Counted from the first letter of the stretch, positions 9,696 to 19,159 are shown. The stretch is DNA of 64,000 nucleotides from Flavimaribacter sediminis (GCF_019492055.1 NZ_JAICBX010000001.1:124001-188000); one strand, 5' to 3'. Made by a program: numbers and translations. The notes: a model not told the origin generated them from the letters alone.

Positions 9696-10975
9696 TCCTC
9701 ATCAGCGTTGCGTTGCTTTTCGCCCTGTTCCTGATCATCGGCGTTCCGGTCGCTTTTGCCCTGGCGCTCGCCAGCATTCCGGTCTTCATTTTCAGCGGCG
9801 GCATGCCGCCGACCGTGGCATTGCAGAAAATGGCGGTCGCGACGCAGTCTTTCCCGTTGCTCGCCGTTCCGTTCTTCATTCTCGCCGGCAATCTGATGAA
9901 TGTGACGGGCCTCACGCGCCGTCTCGTCAATTTTTCTCGGCTCCTTACCGGCTGGATGGCCGGCGGATTGCTTCAGGTGAGCGTGGTTCTCAGCTTCATG
10001 ATGGGAGGCGTGTCCGGGTCGGCGGTGGCCGACGCCTCGATGCAGTCGCGCCTGTTTGGCAAGGCGATGGTGGAGCGCGGCTACAGCCGCGGCACGTCAG
10101 CCGCGGTGATCGCCTTCAGCTCCATCATTACAGCGACAATCCCCCCAAGCATCGGACTGATCCTGTTTGGTTTCATCAACGAAGTTTCCGTCGGACGTCT
10201 TTTCCTGGCGGGCGTTGTTCCGGGTCTCCTGCTGATGTTCGTGCTTATGGCGGTCACCGGTATTGTCGCGTCGCGCAGAGGGTACGCGCCAGAATTGCCC
10301 GAACGTCCAACCGGTGGCCAATTGCTGGCAAGCGCGGCTGAAAGCATCTGGGCGCTGCTGTTTCCGATCATACTGATTATCGGTTTTCGGTTTGGTCTCT
10401 TCACGGCGACGGAGGCCGGAGCCTTCCTTGTCTTTTACGCCCTCATAATCGGGCGGTTCGTTTATCGGGAGCTCGACTTCGAAAAGCTTCTGGACGCGAT
10501 GCGTGGAACCATGGCGGACCTGGGTATGGTCATGCTTCTCATCATGATGGCCGCTGTGCTCGGATACGCCATGACAATCGAGCGAGCGCCGCAGGAAATC
10601 ACCGAATTTGTCACCTCGATCACGGATGTCTCCGTGCTTGTCCTTATTCTGGTCGTCTGTCTGTTGATCGTGACCGGTATGTTTCTTGAAGGCGCAGCAA
10701 ACATCCTGCTGATCACGCCGATCGTCTTGCCGGTTCTTGTGGCGAGCGGCTTCGATCCGATTCATATGGGCGTCATCATCGTGACGCTGATCAATTTCGG
10801 CGGCGTGACGCCGCCGGTCGGCGTCATCATGTTCACAGTCTGCGGCATAATGAATTGCAAGTCGGGAGAATTCGTGAGGGCCTCGCTGCCGTTTTTCCTG
10901 GCCATGATTATCTTTTTCGCCATCCTCATCGCGTTCCCGGGCCTGTCACTCTATCTGCCGAGGCTATTGATGTGA
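9692..10975 (+). CDS. dctM: TRAP transporter large permease subunit (DctM family)
   Basis: 427 residues, very hydrophobic, with about twelve membrane segments and the family motifs VPFFILAGNLMN near residue 65, GGVSGSAVADAS near 108 and FGGVTPPVGVIMF near 370. It should be the Na+-driven transport subunit that moves the substrate delivered by DctP. It starts in an ATGA overlap with dctQ and ends in a GTGA overlap with the lactonase gene, so the four genes are one transcript with coupled translation. Confidence 0.95.
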   Translation: MILISVALLFALFLIIGVPVAFALALASIPVFIFSGGMPPTVALQKMAVATQSFPLLAVPFFILAGNLMNVTGLTRRLVNFSRLLTGWMAGGLLQVSVVLSFMMGGVSGSAVADASMQSRLFGKAMVERGYSRGTSAAVIAFSSIITATIPPSIGLILFGFINEVSVGRLFLAGVVPGLLLMFVLMAVTGIVASRRGYAPELPERPTGGQLLASAAESIWALLFPIILIIGFRFGLFTATEAGAFLVFYALIIGRFVYRELDFEKLLDAMRGTMADLGMVMLLIMMAAVLGYAMTIERAPQEITEFVTSITDVSVLVLILVVCLLIVTGMFLEGAANILLITPIVLPVLVASGFDPIHMGVIIVTLINFGGVTPPVGVIMFTVCGIMNCKSGEFVRASLPFFLAMIIFFAILIAFPGLSLYLPRLLM

Positions 10976-11847
10976 CGGACGACGAACCGGCCTGGCGCTT
11001 CACCATCCTTTCCGATCTTTGGGCGGAACTTGGGGAAAGCCCGGCATGGTCAGAAGAGGACAACTGTGTCTGGTGGATCGACGTCTCGGGAAGAGCATTA
11101 TTGCGCACCGATTGCGGGAATGGCCGAACCCGGCGCTGGGATCTTCCGGAGACAGTAGGCTTTGCCGTCCTGGCGGATGACGATTCGATCGCAATCGGTC
11201 TGGAATCCGGGATTTATCGGTTTGCCGAAAAATCAGGTCTTGGCGCGCGTCTTGCGGCATCGCCTGGCGAGGGCCTTCGCTACAATGACGCGTCGATCGA
11301 TCCGGCCGGACGGATCGTTTGCGGCACAATGGACCGTGATAATGCTCGCCCAGCGGGAACGATCAGTCGCGTCGAGCCGGACGGCTCCATGTGCGTTCTC
11401 TTTGCCGGTCTCTATACGCCGAATGGTCTTGCCTTCGATGCTGTGCGGGATCGCATGTATTTTTCCGATTCGCATCCGGAATCCCGGACGATCTGGGTTT
11501 GCGATTACGATCCGGTTTCGGGCAAGACGTCTGACAGGCGCATTCTGGACCTATGCCGGGATAGAAAGGGACGTCCTGACGGCGGTGTGGTCGACAACGC
11601 CGGAAACTACTGGATCGCGGGCGTCGACGCCGGTGAATTGTGGTGCTACTCCCCGGCAGGTGAACGCATCCGAACGGTCGCAACCGACAGTGATTATCCG
11701 ACAAAGATGACCTTCGGTGGTAGTCGCGGAGATCGTGCGTTCCTGACGTCGAAACATATGGATGGAGAGGGCGGATTCCTGTGTCAGGCGACAGCCGATG
11801 TCACGGGTGTTGATCAAAAACTCAAAAGTAATCCGGATACCGACTGA
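10972..11847 (+). CDS. SMP-30/gluconolactonase family sugar lactonase
   Basis: 291 residues if translation starts at GTG 10972, which overlaps the dctM stop (GTGA) as elsewhere in this operon. The beta-propeller lactonase markers are present: LGESPAW with the metal-ligand Glu at about 19, RYNDASIDPAGRIVCGTM with Asn around 103, LYTPNGLAF with Asn near 148, and FSDSHPESRTIW / DGGVVDNAGNYW with Asp near 203. It would open an aldonolactone to the aldonic acid in the cytoplasm, feeding the downstream dehydratase. Its 3' end overlaps the converging gntR gene by 26 bp. Confidence 0.93.
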   Translation: MTDDEPAWRFTILSDLWAELGESPAWSEEDNCVWWIDVSGRALLRTDCGNGRTRRWDLPETVGFAVLADDDSIAIGLESGIYRFAEKSGLGARLAASPGEGLRYNDASIDPAGRIVCGTMDRDNARPAGTISRVEPDGSMCVLFAGLYTPNGLAFDAVRDRMYFSDSHPESRTIWVCDYDPVSGKTSDRRILDLCRDRKGRPDGGVVDNAGNYWIAGVDAGELWCYSPAGERIRTVATDSDYPTKMTFGGSRGDRAFLTSKHMDGEGGFLCQATADVTGVDQKLKSNPDTD

Positions 11848-12544
11848 CGATCAGGTCAACAGCGCTCAGTGTGCCGGACAAGTGTTTGCGAATGGCGTCG
11901 GCTGTCCGGTCCTGGTCGGAGGCTTCGATCGCATCGAGAATCCCGCGGTGATCGGAAAGCACCGTGGCGGCCTTGCCGGCGTCGGGCAGATGCAGATTGC
12001 GCAGCCTGTCGATATGGCCGGAGCGTGAAATGATCAGATCCCAGAGATTGGCCTGACCTGCGGCTTCCGCCAAAGCCGCGTGAAAGCGGGTGTCGAGGTC
12101 GCGAAACCGGTCGATCCAGTTCTCCGTCTCAAGAACCCGCTCTTGTGATTGCCAGATATGTCGCGCCTCTTTTGTGAGCGAGCGATCGTCTGACCGGGCA
12201 AGCACGCGGCCGATTTCCAGTTCGACGGCTGTTCTCAGAAACTGGGTCTCGCGCGCCTGGGCGATGTCGATCTTTGACACGAGCGTTTTGGATTGCGGGT
12301 AGACCTCGATAAGCCCCTCTTTTTCCAGCAGAATGAATGCATCGCGCACAGGAGTCTGGCTGACGCCGTATTGTTGGACGAGTTCAAGACGGGAGAGACC
12401 TTCGCCTGGCTTGAGTTCCAGAGAAATGATTCGCGAACGCAGATCCTCATACACCTGGATCGCCGCAGGCCGTTTGCGATCGATGGCGAAATGATGGCGC
12501 GCCGGTTTGCCGGTCTGCGCAGTTTCCTCGCTCGTTGTCGGCAA
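11822..12544 (-). CDS. GntR family transcriptional regulator, FadR/FCD subfamily
   Basis: 240 residues. N-terminal winged helix: VYEDLRSRIISLELKPGEGLSRLELVQQ and then YGVSQTPVRDAFILLEKEGL (about residues 32-80); C-terminal FCD all-helical effector domain with metal-binding Asp/His residues (for example FRDLDTRFHAALAEAAG). Starts at TTG 12544 behind AGGAG. It sits between the TRAP/lactonase operon and the dehydratase operon. Palindromes ACTAATATATTA(G/A)T before dctP and 55 bp before its own start are the obvious operators. Probably a repressor released by a sugar acid. Confidence 0.95.
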   Translation of the reverse strand: MPTTSEETAQTGKPARHHFAIDRKRPAAIQVYEDLRSRIISLELKPGEGLSRLELVQQYGVSQTPVRDAFILLEKEGLIEVYPQSKTLVSKIDIAQARETQFLRTAVELEIGRVLARSDDRSLTKEARHIWQSQERVLETENWIDRFRDLDTRFHAALAEAAGQANLWDLIISRSGHIDRLRNLHLPDAGKAATVLSDHRGILDAIEASDQDRTADAIRKHLSGTLSAVDLIVSRYPDYF

Positions 12545-12598
12545 TCAAATCTCCTGTTCGCCTGGACGCGCCGTGGTTTGCGCCATTGCTTTGGGCAA

Positions 12599-12630
12599 AC
12601 TAATATATTAATACATCGATCAGATGTCCA
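12599..12630 (-). promoter_or_regulatory. gntR promoter with overlapping operator
   Basis: On the minus strand TGGACA (12630-12625) and TATATT (12607-12602) are 17 bp apart. The -10 lies inside ACTAATATATTAAT (12599-12612), which differs by one base from the perfect palindrome at 8112-8125. This supports autoregulation; control of the divergent dehydratase gene from the same site is likely but its own promoter was not identified. Confidence 0.65.
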
Positions 12631-12828
12631 TTCCGGCGCAAGCCGGACGGAAGCAGGATCGAGGCTTGGTCGGCTGACAATACATTCACGCCTGACGGAG
12701 GCAAGGGCAGGCTTGGCCAGGGAGCCGTCGTTCGAATTTGCTCTTCGTGTTTCAGGACATGTCGAAACGATAAACAGGACCAGCCGGACAGACGAGTCGG
12801 TCGCCGGCGCGCGGAGGAAACGGCGCAA

Positions 12829-14556
12829 ATGACAGAAAAGAAATCGCTGCGCAGCGAGCGCTGGTTTGCACCGGATGACTTTCGGTCCTTTGGCCATCGG
12901 TCGAGGGCGCAGCAAATGGGTCTCCGACCGGAGGAATGGTCCGGCAAGCCGATTGTGGCGATTCTCAACACCTGGTCCGACATCAATCCGTGCCACCAGC
13001 ACTTCAAGCAGCGCGTCGAGGACGTGAAGCGCGGCGTTCTCGAAGCAGGCGGTTTTCCGATTGAACTTCCCGCGCTGTCGTTGTCCGAGAGCTACGTGAA
13101 GCCGACGACCATGCTCTATCGCAATCTGCTGGCGATCGAGGCCGAGGAACTTCTGGTGTCCCATCCTGTCGACGGGGCGGTTCTCATGGGCGGTTGCGAC
13201 AAGACCACGCCCGGCCTCGTCATGGGAGCGATCAGCGCCGGCCTGCCGTTCATCTTCCTGCCAGCCGGACCCATGTTGCGCGGCAACTGGAGGGGCAAGA
13301 CCCTCGGCAGCGGCTCGGACGCATTCAAGTATTGGGACGAGCGACGCGCGGGTGAAATCACGGCGAAGCAGTGGGACGAGATGGAAGCGGGCATCGCCCG
13401 CTCCTATGGTCACTGCATGACGATGGGAACGGCCAGCACCATGACGGCCATAGCAGAAGCGCTTGGCCTGACCTTGCCGGGCGCCTCATCCATACCGGCG
13501 GCCGATTCCGGACATATCCGCATGGCCTCGAAATGCGGCGTGAGGATCATCGGGATGATCGCCGAAGACCTGACCCCGGACCGGATTCTCGATGAGAACG
13601 CCTTCGACAACGCATTAACCGTCGCGATGGCCACCGGATGCTCCACCAACGCCGTCATACACCTGATAGCGATGGCGAGAAGGGCTGGCGTTCAGCTTGA
13701 TCTCGAGGCCATCGACGGCAAAAGCCGCGACGTTCCGGTTATCGCCAATGTGCGGCCGTCCGGCGCGACCTACCTGATGGAGGATTTCTACTACGCAGGA
13801 GGCCTGACTGGCCTCATGTCCAGACTTGGCGACCACCTTCACGCCGATTGCATGACGGTGACGGGCCAAACGCTCGGCGAGAATCTTGAAAACGCCGAGA
13901 TCTATGATGACGACGTCATACGCAGCCTCGACAATCCGATCTACCGGGAGGGATCGATCGCTGTTCTGAAAGGGAACCTGGCGCCGGACGGCTGCGTCAT
14001 CAAGCCGGCTGCGTGTGATCCGAAGTTTCACGTGCACGAAGGTCCGGCCATGGTCTTTGACAGCTATCCCGACCTCAAGGTCGCGCTCGACGACGAGAAA
14101 CTCGACATTACCGCCGACCACGTGCTCGTTTTGCGCAACGCCGGGCCAAAAGGCGGGCCGGGCATGCCGGAATGGGGCATGATCCCGATGCCGAAGAAGC
14201 TTCTGAAGGAAGGGCATCGCGACATGGTGCGCATTTCGGACGCCAGGATGAGCGGCACCAGCTTCGGCGCATGCGTGCTCCACGTGGCGCCGGAATCCTA
14301 TGTCGGAGGGCCGCTGGCGCTTCTGAAGACCGGAGACATCGTGCGCATGGATGTTCCGAACAGGCGGATCGACATGCTCGTCAGCGACGAGGAGTTGCAA
14401 AAGCGCCGCGCCGCCTGGAAGGAACCGCCGCCGAAATTCGGGCGTGGTTACGGCTGGATGTTTCTCCAGCATATCGGCCAGGCCGACAAAGGCGCTGATT
14501 TCGACTATCTGGAAACGGCCTACGGACCTGCGTCCGGCGAGCCGGATATTTATTAA
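12829..14556 (+). CDS. IlvD/Edd family sugar-acid dehydratase (L-arabinonate dehydratase-like)
   Basis: 575 residues, the normal length for pentonate/hexonate dehydratases. Cluster ligands are Cys55 (NPCHQHF), Cys123 (GGCDK) and Cys196 (YGHCMTMG), with Lys125 two residues after the second Cys and the active-site Ser in MSGTSFG near 475. This pattern matches the [2Fe-2S] L-arabinonate dehydratase type rather than dihydroxy-acid dehydratase of branched-chain synthesis. It should turn an aldonate (L-arabinonate, D-xylonate or similar) into 2-keto-3-deoxy acid in the cytoplasm. GGAGGAAA precedes the ATG. The lactonase, TRAP transporter and GntR regulator nearby fit a non-phosphorylative sugar pathway. 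Confidence 0.92.
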   Translation: MTEKKSLRSERWFAPDDFRSFGHRSRAQQMGLRPEEWSGKPIVAILNTWSDINPCHQHFKQRVEDVKRGVLEAGGFPIELPALSLSESYVKPTTMLYRNLLAIEAEELLVSHPVDGAVLMGGCDKTTPGLVMGAISAGLPFIFLPAGPMLRGNWRGKTLGSGSDAFKYWDERRAGEITAKQWDEMEAGIARSYGHCMTMGTASTMTAIAEALGLTLPGASSIPAADSGHIRMASKCGVRIIGMIAEDLTPDRILDENAFDNALTVAMATGCSTNAVIHLIAMARRAGVQLDLEAIDGKSRDVPVIANVRPSGATYLMEDFYYAGGLTGLMSRLGDHLHADCMTVTGQTLGENLENAEIYDDDVIRSLDNPIYREGSIAVLKGNLAPDGCVIKPAACDPKFHVHEGPAMVFDSYPDLKVALDDEKLDITADHVLVLRNAGPKGGPGMPEWGMIPMPKKLLKEGHRDMVRISDARMSGTSFGACVLHVAPESYVGGPLALLKTGDIVRMDVPNRRIDMLVSDEELQKRRAAWKEPPPKFGRGYGWMFLQHIGQADKGADFDYLETAYGPASGEPDIY

Positions 14557-14564
14557 GGCCGCCC

Positions 14565-15296
14565 ATGTCTGAAACACTTGATGAGAAAACAACGTCGATC
14601 CTGCAGCGGGTCAGTACGGCGTCGATCTGCACGGCGCTTTTCAAGAACGGATTGCGGAACCAGTTCATCCAGGATGTGCGGCCGCTTGCGAAACCGAAGC
14701 AGAACATGGTTGGGCCCGCCTATACGTTGCGCTACATTCCGGCGCGGGAAGATAGAAACGGCATATCCGTATTCGAAAATTCCGAGCATCCGCAGCGTCT
14801 TGCAGTGGAGCAGTGTCCTGAAGGCCACGTCATGGTCATGGACAGCCGCAACGATCCGCGCGCGGCCTCCGCCGGATCCATACTCATTACCCGGCTGATG
14901 GTTCGCGGTTGCGCCGGCGTCGTCACCGACGGCGGGTTTCGAGACAGCCCCGTTATCGAGACGCTGGATATCGCCTGCTATCACAACAGGCCGTCCGCTC
15001 CCACGAACCTGACGCTGCACGAAGCATGCGACCTGAATGTGCCGATCGGATGCGGCGGGGTCGCGGTGTTTCCGGGCGACACAATCGTCGGCGATGGTGA
15101 AGGCGTCGTCGTTATTCCGGCGCAAATGACCGCAGAGATCGCCGAGGAATGCGCACGGATGGAGCGATTCGAGCAATTCGCCACGGAGCAGGTGCTCAAG
15201 GGTGCGCCGGTTATCGGTCTTTATCCCCCGACCAAGGAAAGCGCCAGACAGGCTTTCGAGGTCTGGCTTGCAGAACGGTCGGATGATTGCACTTGA
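14565..15296 (+). CDS. RraA family protein (4-hydroxy-4-methyl-2-oxoglutarate aldolase-like)
   Basis: 243 residues, begins 9 bp after the dehydratase stop. The central region GCAGVVTDGGFRDSP (about residues 108-122) carries the Arg and Asp of the RraA/HMG-aldolase active site, and the C-terminal part has the GVAVFPGDTIVGDGEGVVVIP signature. True RraA inhibitors of RNase E are about 160 residues; longer forms such as this one are usually metal-dependent class II aldolases or decarboxylases. Its place right after an aldonate dehydratase suggests it acts on the 2-keto-3-deoxy product, for example by retro-aldol cleavage to pyruvate and an aldehyde. That assignment is inference. Confidence 0.88.
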   Translation: MSETLDEKTTSILQRVSTASICTALFKNGLRNQFIQDVRPLAKPKQNMVGPAYTLRYIPAREDRNGISVFENSEHPQRLAVEQCPEGHVMVMDSRNDPRAASAGSILITRLMVRGCAGVVTDGGFRDSPVIETLDIACYHNRPSAPTNLTLHEACDLNVPIGCGGVAVFPGDTIVGDGEGVVVIPAQMTAEIAEECARMERFEQFATEQVLKGAPVIGLYPPTKESARQAFEVWLAERSDDCT

Positions 15297-15540
15297 CACT
15301 CCATTTCGAGAAATGCAGGTTGAAACGCCTTTCGGATTAATCCATCCAGAGTTGAGGTGGAGAGGTCAGGCGGGCGGCGACATACGGGCGACCAGTCTGC
15401 GTTTTGCACGACTGCGGGCGGGATCAGGCGTTTGGCGGAGGATAGAAGATTCCTTTGCCAGAATAATTCCGGCCACCTGTTTCAGAAAATTGATTTCAGA
15501 TTTCCGGCGTTTTTTGACGGGAAGCAAAAGTGTTTTAATT

Positions 15541-16569
15541 ATGTGGCGACCAGCCGAAAAAAGATATGACAGGATGTCATATCGACAATGTGGAAATTCG
15601 GGGCTGAGCGTATCGGTGTTGTCTCTCGGACTGTGGCACAATTTCGGACCCGACATTCCCTTCGACATCAAACAGGCGGTTTGTCGGCAGGCCGTCGATC
15701 TGGGGATAAACCATTACGATCTGAACGCCGGCGCCGGGTCTTCGCCCGGCTCGGCCGAAGAAACCTTCGGCGAGATATTGCGAACGGATTTTAGCGACAT
15801 CCGCGACGAACTGGTGATCTCCGTGAAGGCTGGCTTCGGCGCCTCGTCCGGCAACCATCCTGCACGGAGCAGTCGGAAGCATCTGGTGGCCAGTTGCGAC
15901 CGCAGTCTTCGGCGAATGGGCCTCGACTATGTCGACATTTTCTACACGCATCATCGGGATCCGAAGACGCCTCTGGAGGAGACCATGTCGGCGCTCGACC
16001 ACATCGTGCGTTCTGGCAGGGCTCTCTATGTCGGTTTGTCCGCCTATGACACCAAGTCGACGCGCGAAGCAGTGGAAACCCTCAAAGAGCTTGGCACACC
16101 CTGCCTCGTCTACCAGCCGAGACACGTTTCCGGCGATCACTGGTTGGATGACAGGGAACTGAAGACGATTCTCGACGAGAATGGCGTCGGCGCGATCGTC
16201 TTTTCGCCGCTTGCCCAGGGTCTGCTGACGAGCCGATATCTTTCCCGTGCATTGCAGGACGGATACGTGGCGGAAATGCCTTCCTCGGCGTCTTCTTTCC
16301 AGGACAGTCTCCTGAACAATGTGCGTCGCTTAAATGGCATTGCGGCCGGCAAAGGCCAGTCCCTCGCACAAATGGTGCTTGCATGGATTTTGTGGGGAGG
16401 CAAAATGACATCGACGCTGATCGGCGCCACCCGGCCTGAGCAGGTGGTCGATTGCGTCATGGCGATGAACCATGTCGATTTTTCGATCGAGGAATTGACG
16501 CAGATCGACTGGTTCTCGCGGGTAGTGAATGTCCGACTTTCCGCCGTCGCCGCACAGAGGAGGAATTGA
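15541..16569 (+). CDS. Aldo/keto reductase, L-glyceraldehyde-3-phosphate reductase (YghZ) type
   Basis: 342 residues from ATG 15541. The N-terminus RPAEKRYDRMSYRQCGNSGL aligns with the E. coli YghZ beginning, which favours this start over the internal ATG at 15574 despite a weak ribosome site. SLGLWHNFG, the catalytic Tyr region, ISVKAGFG with the Lys and DIFYTHHRD with the His are all present; the usual ANNYG sequence is replaced by LNAGAG, so the catalytic Tyr position is altered and activity may differ. 244 bp separate it from rraA, and GH43 follows after 7 bp. It may reduce an aldehyde produced by the sugar pathway. Confidence 0.85.
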   Translation: MWRPAEKRYDRMSYRQCGNSGLSVSVLSLGLWHNFGPDIPFDIKQAVCRQAVDLGINHYDLNAGAGSSPGSAEETFGEILRTDFSDIRDELVISVKAGFGASSGNHPARSSRKHLVASCDRSLRRMGLDYVDIFYTHHRDPKTPLEETMSALDHIVRSGRALYVGLSAYDTKSTREAVETLKELGTPCLVYQPRHVSGDHWLDDRELKTILDENGVGAIVFSPLAQGLLTSRYLSRALQDGYVAEMPSSASSFQDSLLNNVRRLNGIAAGKGQSLAQMVLAWILWGGKMTSTLIGATRPEQVVDCVMAMNHVDFSIEELTQIDWFSRVVNVRLSAVAAQRRN

Positions 16570-16576
16570 GGCTGCC

Positions 16577-18184
16577 ATGATTTTCAATCCGGTGCTTCCC
16601 GGTTTCAACCCGGATCCGTCGATCTGCCGCGTCGGCGACGACTACTATATCGCCACATCGACTTTCGAATGGTATCCGGGCGTGCAAATCCACCACTCGC
16701 GAAATCTCGTGAACTGGAGCCTGGTCAAGCGTCCGCTGGAGCGGGCCAGCCAGCTCGATATGCGTGGAGATCCCGATTCCTGCGGCGTGTGGGCCCCATG
16801 CCTGTCCTATGCCGACGGCCTTTTCTGGCTTGTCTATACGGACGTGAAGAGGCTCGACGGCAATTTCAAGGACGCGCACAACTACATCGTCACATCTCCG
16901 ACGATCGAAGGCGAATGGTCGGATCCCGTCTATATCAATTCCTCGGGTTTCGATCCGTCGCTGTTTCATGACGAAGACGGCCGCAAATGGTTCATGAACA
17001 TGCTGTGGAATCACCGTTCCAATTCGGTAGGCGGTAGTCCCAAGCATCCGGCCTTCGCAGGCATCCTGCTGCAGGAATATGATCCGGATGCGGGCAAGCT
17101 GGTCGGGCCGGTGAAAAACGTCTTCCAGGGAAGCTCGCATGGACTGGTGGAAGGCCCACATCTGTTCAAGAGAAAGGGCTGGTACTACATGACCGTGGCT
17201 GAAGGCGGGACGGGATACGACCACGCCGTCACCATGGCGCGGTCCCGGTCCATCGACGGACCCTACGAAATCCATCCCGACACGTTTCTGATCACCTCCG
17301 CAAACGCTCCTGACGCCGCGCTGCAGCGGGCCGGGCACGGCCAGATCGTCGAAACTCCAGCTGGCATCGTCTTTCATACCCATCTCTGTTCCAGACCGCT
17401 TCCCGGAACGAGACGCTCGCCGCTGGGGCGTGAAACGGCGATCCAGCGCTGCGAGTGGCGCGATGACGACTGGCTCTATCTCTCGCAAGGGGGCGTCATG
17501 CCGTTTGTCGAGGTGCCGACCGAGGATCCACTTGTCGATCCGGAGCCGACCAAAGCGACGCACAGGATTTTTGACGGCGACCAGCTGCCGCCGGAGTTCC
17601 AGTGGCTGCGTTCACCCGAACCGGAAAAACTGTTCTCGATGACCGGAAGCGCGCTGCGTCTTCACGCCCGGGAATCGATCGGAAGCTGGTTCGAACAGGC
17701 GCTGGTGGCGCGGCGACAGGAGCACTTCGTGTTTCGCGCCGAGACGGAAATCTCGTTTGCGCCGGAAACCATCCAGCAGGCGGCCGGGCTCACCCACTAC
17801 TACAATCGCCACAAATTTCATTTCCTGGCTGTCACCTGGCATGAGAAACTCGGCCGGGTCCTGACGATCCTGAGTTGTCCGGGCGACTGGCCGGACGGCC
17901 GTCTCGAGTTTCCGCTCGATGAGCCTGTTCAGCTGCCAGCCGACGGACCGGTGCAACTGGCGCTTGAGGTGGATCTCGGCGAACTCCGTTTCTTCTGGCG
18001 CGTTTCAGCTTCCGAAGACTGGAAACAGGTCGGGCCTGTTCTCGACGCCAGCGTGATTTCGGACGAGGGCGGTCGCGGCGAACATGCGTCATTTACCGGC
18101 GCGTTCGTCGGCATGGCGGCGTTCGACACGAGCGGGTCGGCCATAAAGGCCGATTTCTCCCGCTTCGATTACGCGCCGCGTTGA
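16577..18184 (+). CDS. Glycoside hydrolase family 43 beta-xylosidase
   Basis: 535 residues, the standard size for two-domain GH43 beta-xylosidases. The five-bladed propeller carries base Asp13 (GFNPDPS), pKa-modulating Asp126 (GFDPSLF) and acid Glu192 (GLVEGPHLF); the C-terminal part (about 330-535) is the beta-sandwich domain that closes the active site. No signal peptide, so it should act in the cytoplasm on imported xylo-oligosaccharides or arabinoxylan fragments. ATG 16577 follows GGAGGAATTGAGG. It ends 2 bp from the converging ABC permease gene. It is the best clue that plant hemicellulose sugars feed this region. Confidence 0.95.
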   Translation: MIFNPVLPGFNPDPSICRVGDDYYIATSTFEWYPGVQIHHSRNLVNWSLVKRPLERASQLDMRGDPDSCGVWAPCLSYADGLFWLVYTDVKRLDGNFKDAHNYIVTSPTIEGEWSDPVYINSSGFDPSLFHDEDGRKWFMNMLWNHRSNSVGGSPKHPAFAGILLQEYDPDAGKLVGPVKNVFQGSSHGLVEGPHLFKRKGWYYMTVAEGGTGYDHAVTMARSRSIDGPYEIHPDTFLITSANAPDAALQRAGHGQIVETPAGIVFHTHLCSRPLPGTRRSPLGRETAIQRCEWRDDDWLYLSQGGVMPFVEVPTEDPLVDPEPTKATHRIFDGDQLPPEFQWLRSPEPEKLFSMTGSALRLHARESIGSWFEQALVARRQEHFVFRAETEISFAPETIQQAAGLTHYYNRHKFHFLAVTWHEKLGRVLTILSCPGDWPDGRLEFPLDEPVQLPADGPVQLALEVDLGELRFFWRVSASEDWKQVGPVLDASVISDEGGRGEHASFTGAFVGMAAFDTSGSAIKADFSRFDYAPR

Positions 18185-18186
18185 AC

Positions 18187-19149
18187 TCAGGCACGCTGTT
18201 TTCCGATGCTGGATGAGGCGACCGCCAGAACGACAATCGCGCCGACCAGCACTTCGCGCACATAGCTGTCGACGCTCATCTGCGTCAGCCCGTTGTCGAG
18301 CACGCCAAGGATAAGAACGCCGACCAGCGTTGCAAAGACCCGCGGCTCGCCTTCCTCGCTCATCGTCATGCCGAGGAAGACGGCGGCGATGGCGTCGAGC
18401 ATCAGCCCGCTGCCCTGGGTCGGGTTCGCTGAGGCCACCCGGCTGGCGTACATCAGACCGGCTGTGGCGGCGCCGAGCCCGGTCAGGGCGAAGGCTGACA
18501 TACGCAGTATCCGAACCTTCACGCCGGCGAGCCGCGCCGCCTCGTAGTTGCCGCCGATTGCATAGAGTCGTCTGCCATAGGGCGTATGCTCAAGGCCGAT
18601 CCAGACGAGGATAAGCACGGCAACGGCGAGGATCGTCAGATAGGGCAGGTGCAGGGGTTGCAATCCAAGCCATTCGAGCGAAATTCCGCTGCGCGCAAAG
18701 CCACTGAACCCGGATGGAATATCCCGGCCGAATATAGTCTTGCCGCCGCTGACCAGAAAGGCGCCGCCGCTGAACATGGTCAGCGTGCCGAGCGTGGCGA
18801 CGAACGGTAATATGCCGATATAGCTGACGAGGAAACCGTTGAAGAGACCGCCCACGGCGCCGACCGCAAGGGCTGCGGCGACGCCGGCATAGATCGGGTA
18901 GTCATTACTGAAGACGATCGCCGCCGCCACGCCCGCAAGACTTGCCATGGACCCGACGCTGAGGTCAAAATCGCCCATGACCATGACAATCGTCATGGTG
19001 AAGGCCACGACGGCGAGCATGCTGATCTGCTGCGAAATATTCAGCATGTTTCGCGGCGTCAGGAATGTTTCGGGCAACTGCATCCAGAAAAACACGATGA
19101 TGGCGCAAAAGCCGATGAGGGTTCCGAAGCGGCGAACAAGGCTGAGCAA
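18187..19149 (-). CDS. Sugar ABC transporter permease (RbsC/XylH type)
   Basis: 320 residues, hydrophobic throughout with eight to ten membrane segments. The family sequence MGDFDLSVGSMASLAG (about 58-73) and the late motif LDAIAAVFLGMTM are typical of BPD_transp_2 sugar permeases. It starts at TTG behind AGGA, 10 bp after the ATPase gene. It is the last gene of kinase, binding protein, ATPase, permease on the minus strand. Confidence 0.94.
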   Translation of the reverse strand: MLSLVRRFGTLIGFCAIIVFFWMQLPETFLTPRNMLNISQQISMLAVVAFTMTIVMVMGDFDLSVGSMASLAGVAAAIVFSNDYPIYAGVAAALAVGAVGGLFNGFLVSYIGILPFVATLGTLTMFSGGAFLVSGGKTIFGRDIPSGFSGFARSGISLEWLGLQPLHLPYLTILAVAVLILVWIGLEHTPYGRRLYAIGGNYEAARLAGVKVRILRMSAFALTGLGAATAGLMYASRVASANPTQGSGLMLDAIAAVFLGMTMSEEGEPRVFATLVGVLILGVLDNGLTQMSVDSYVREVLVGAIVVLAVASSSIGKQRA

Positions 19150-19159
19150 CGATCGAATC

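Noticed and set aside
12235-13413. 392-codon antisense open frame across gntR and the dehydratase gene
   Set aside because: Overlaps two clear genes and shows no recognisable domain.
15563-15583. Perfect 9-bp inverted repeat GATATGACA-GGA-TGTCATATC as an operator for the aldo/keto reductase gene
   Set aside because: It lies in codons for RYDRMSYR, a segment that aligns with the start of E. coli YghZ, so with the start at 15541 it is coding sequence.
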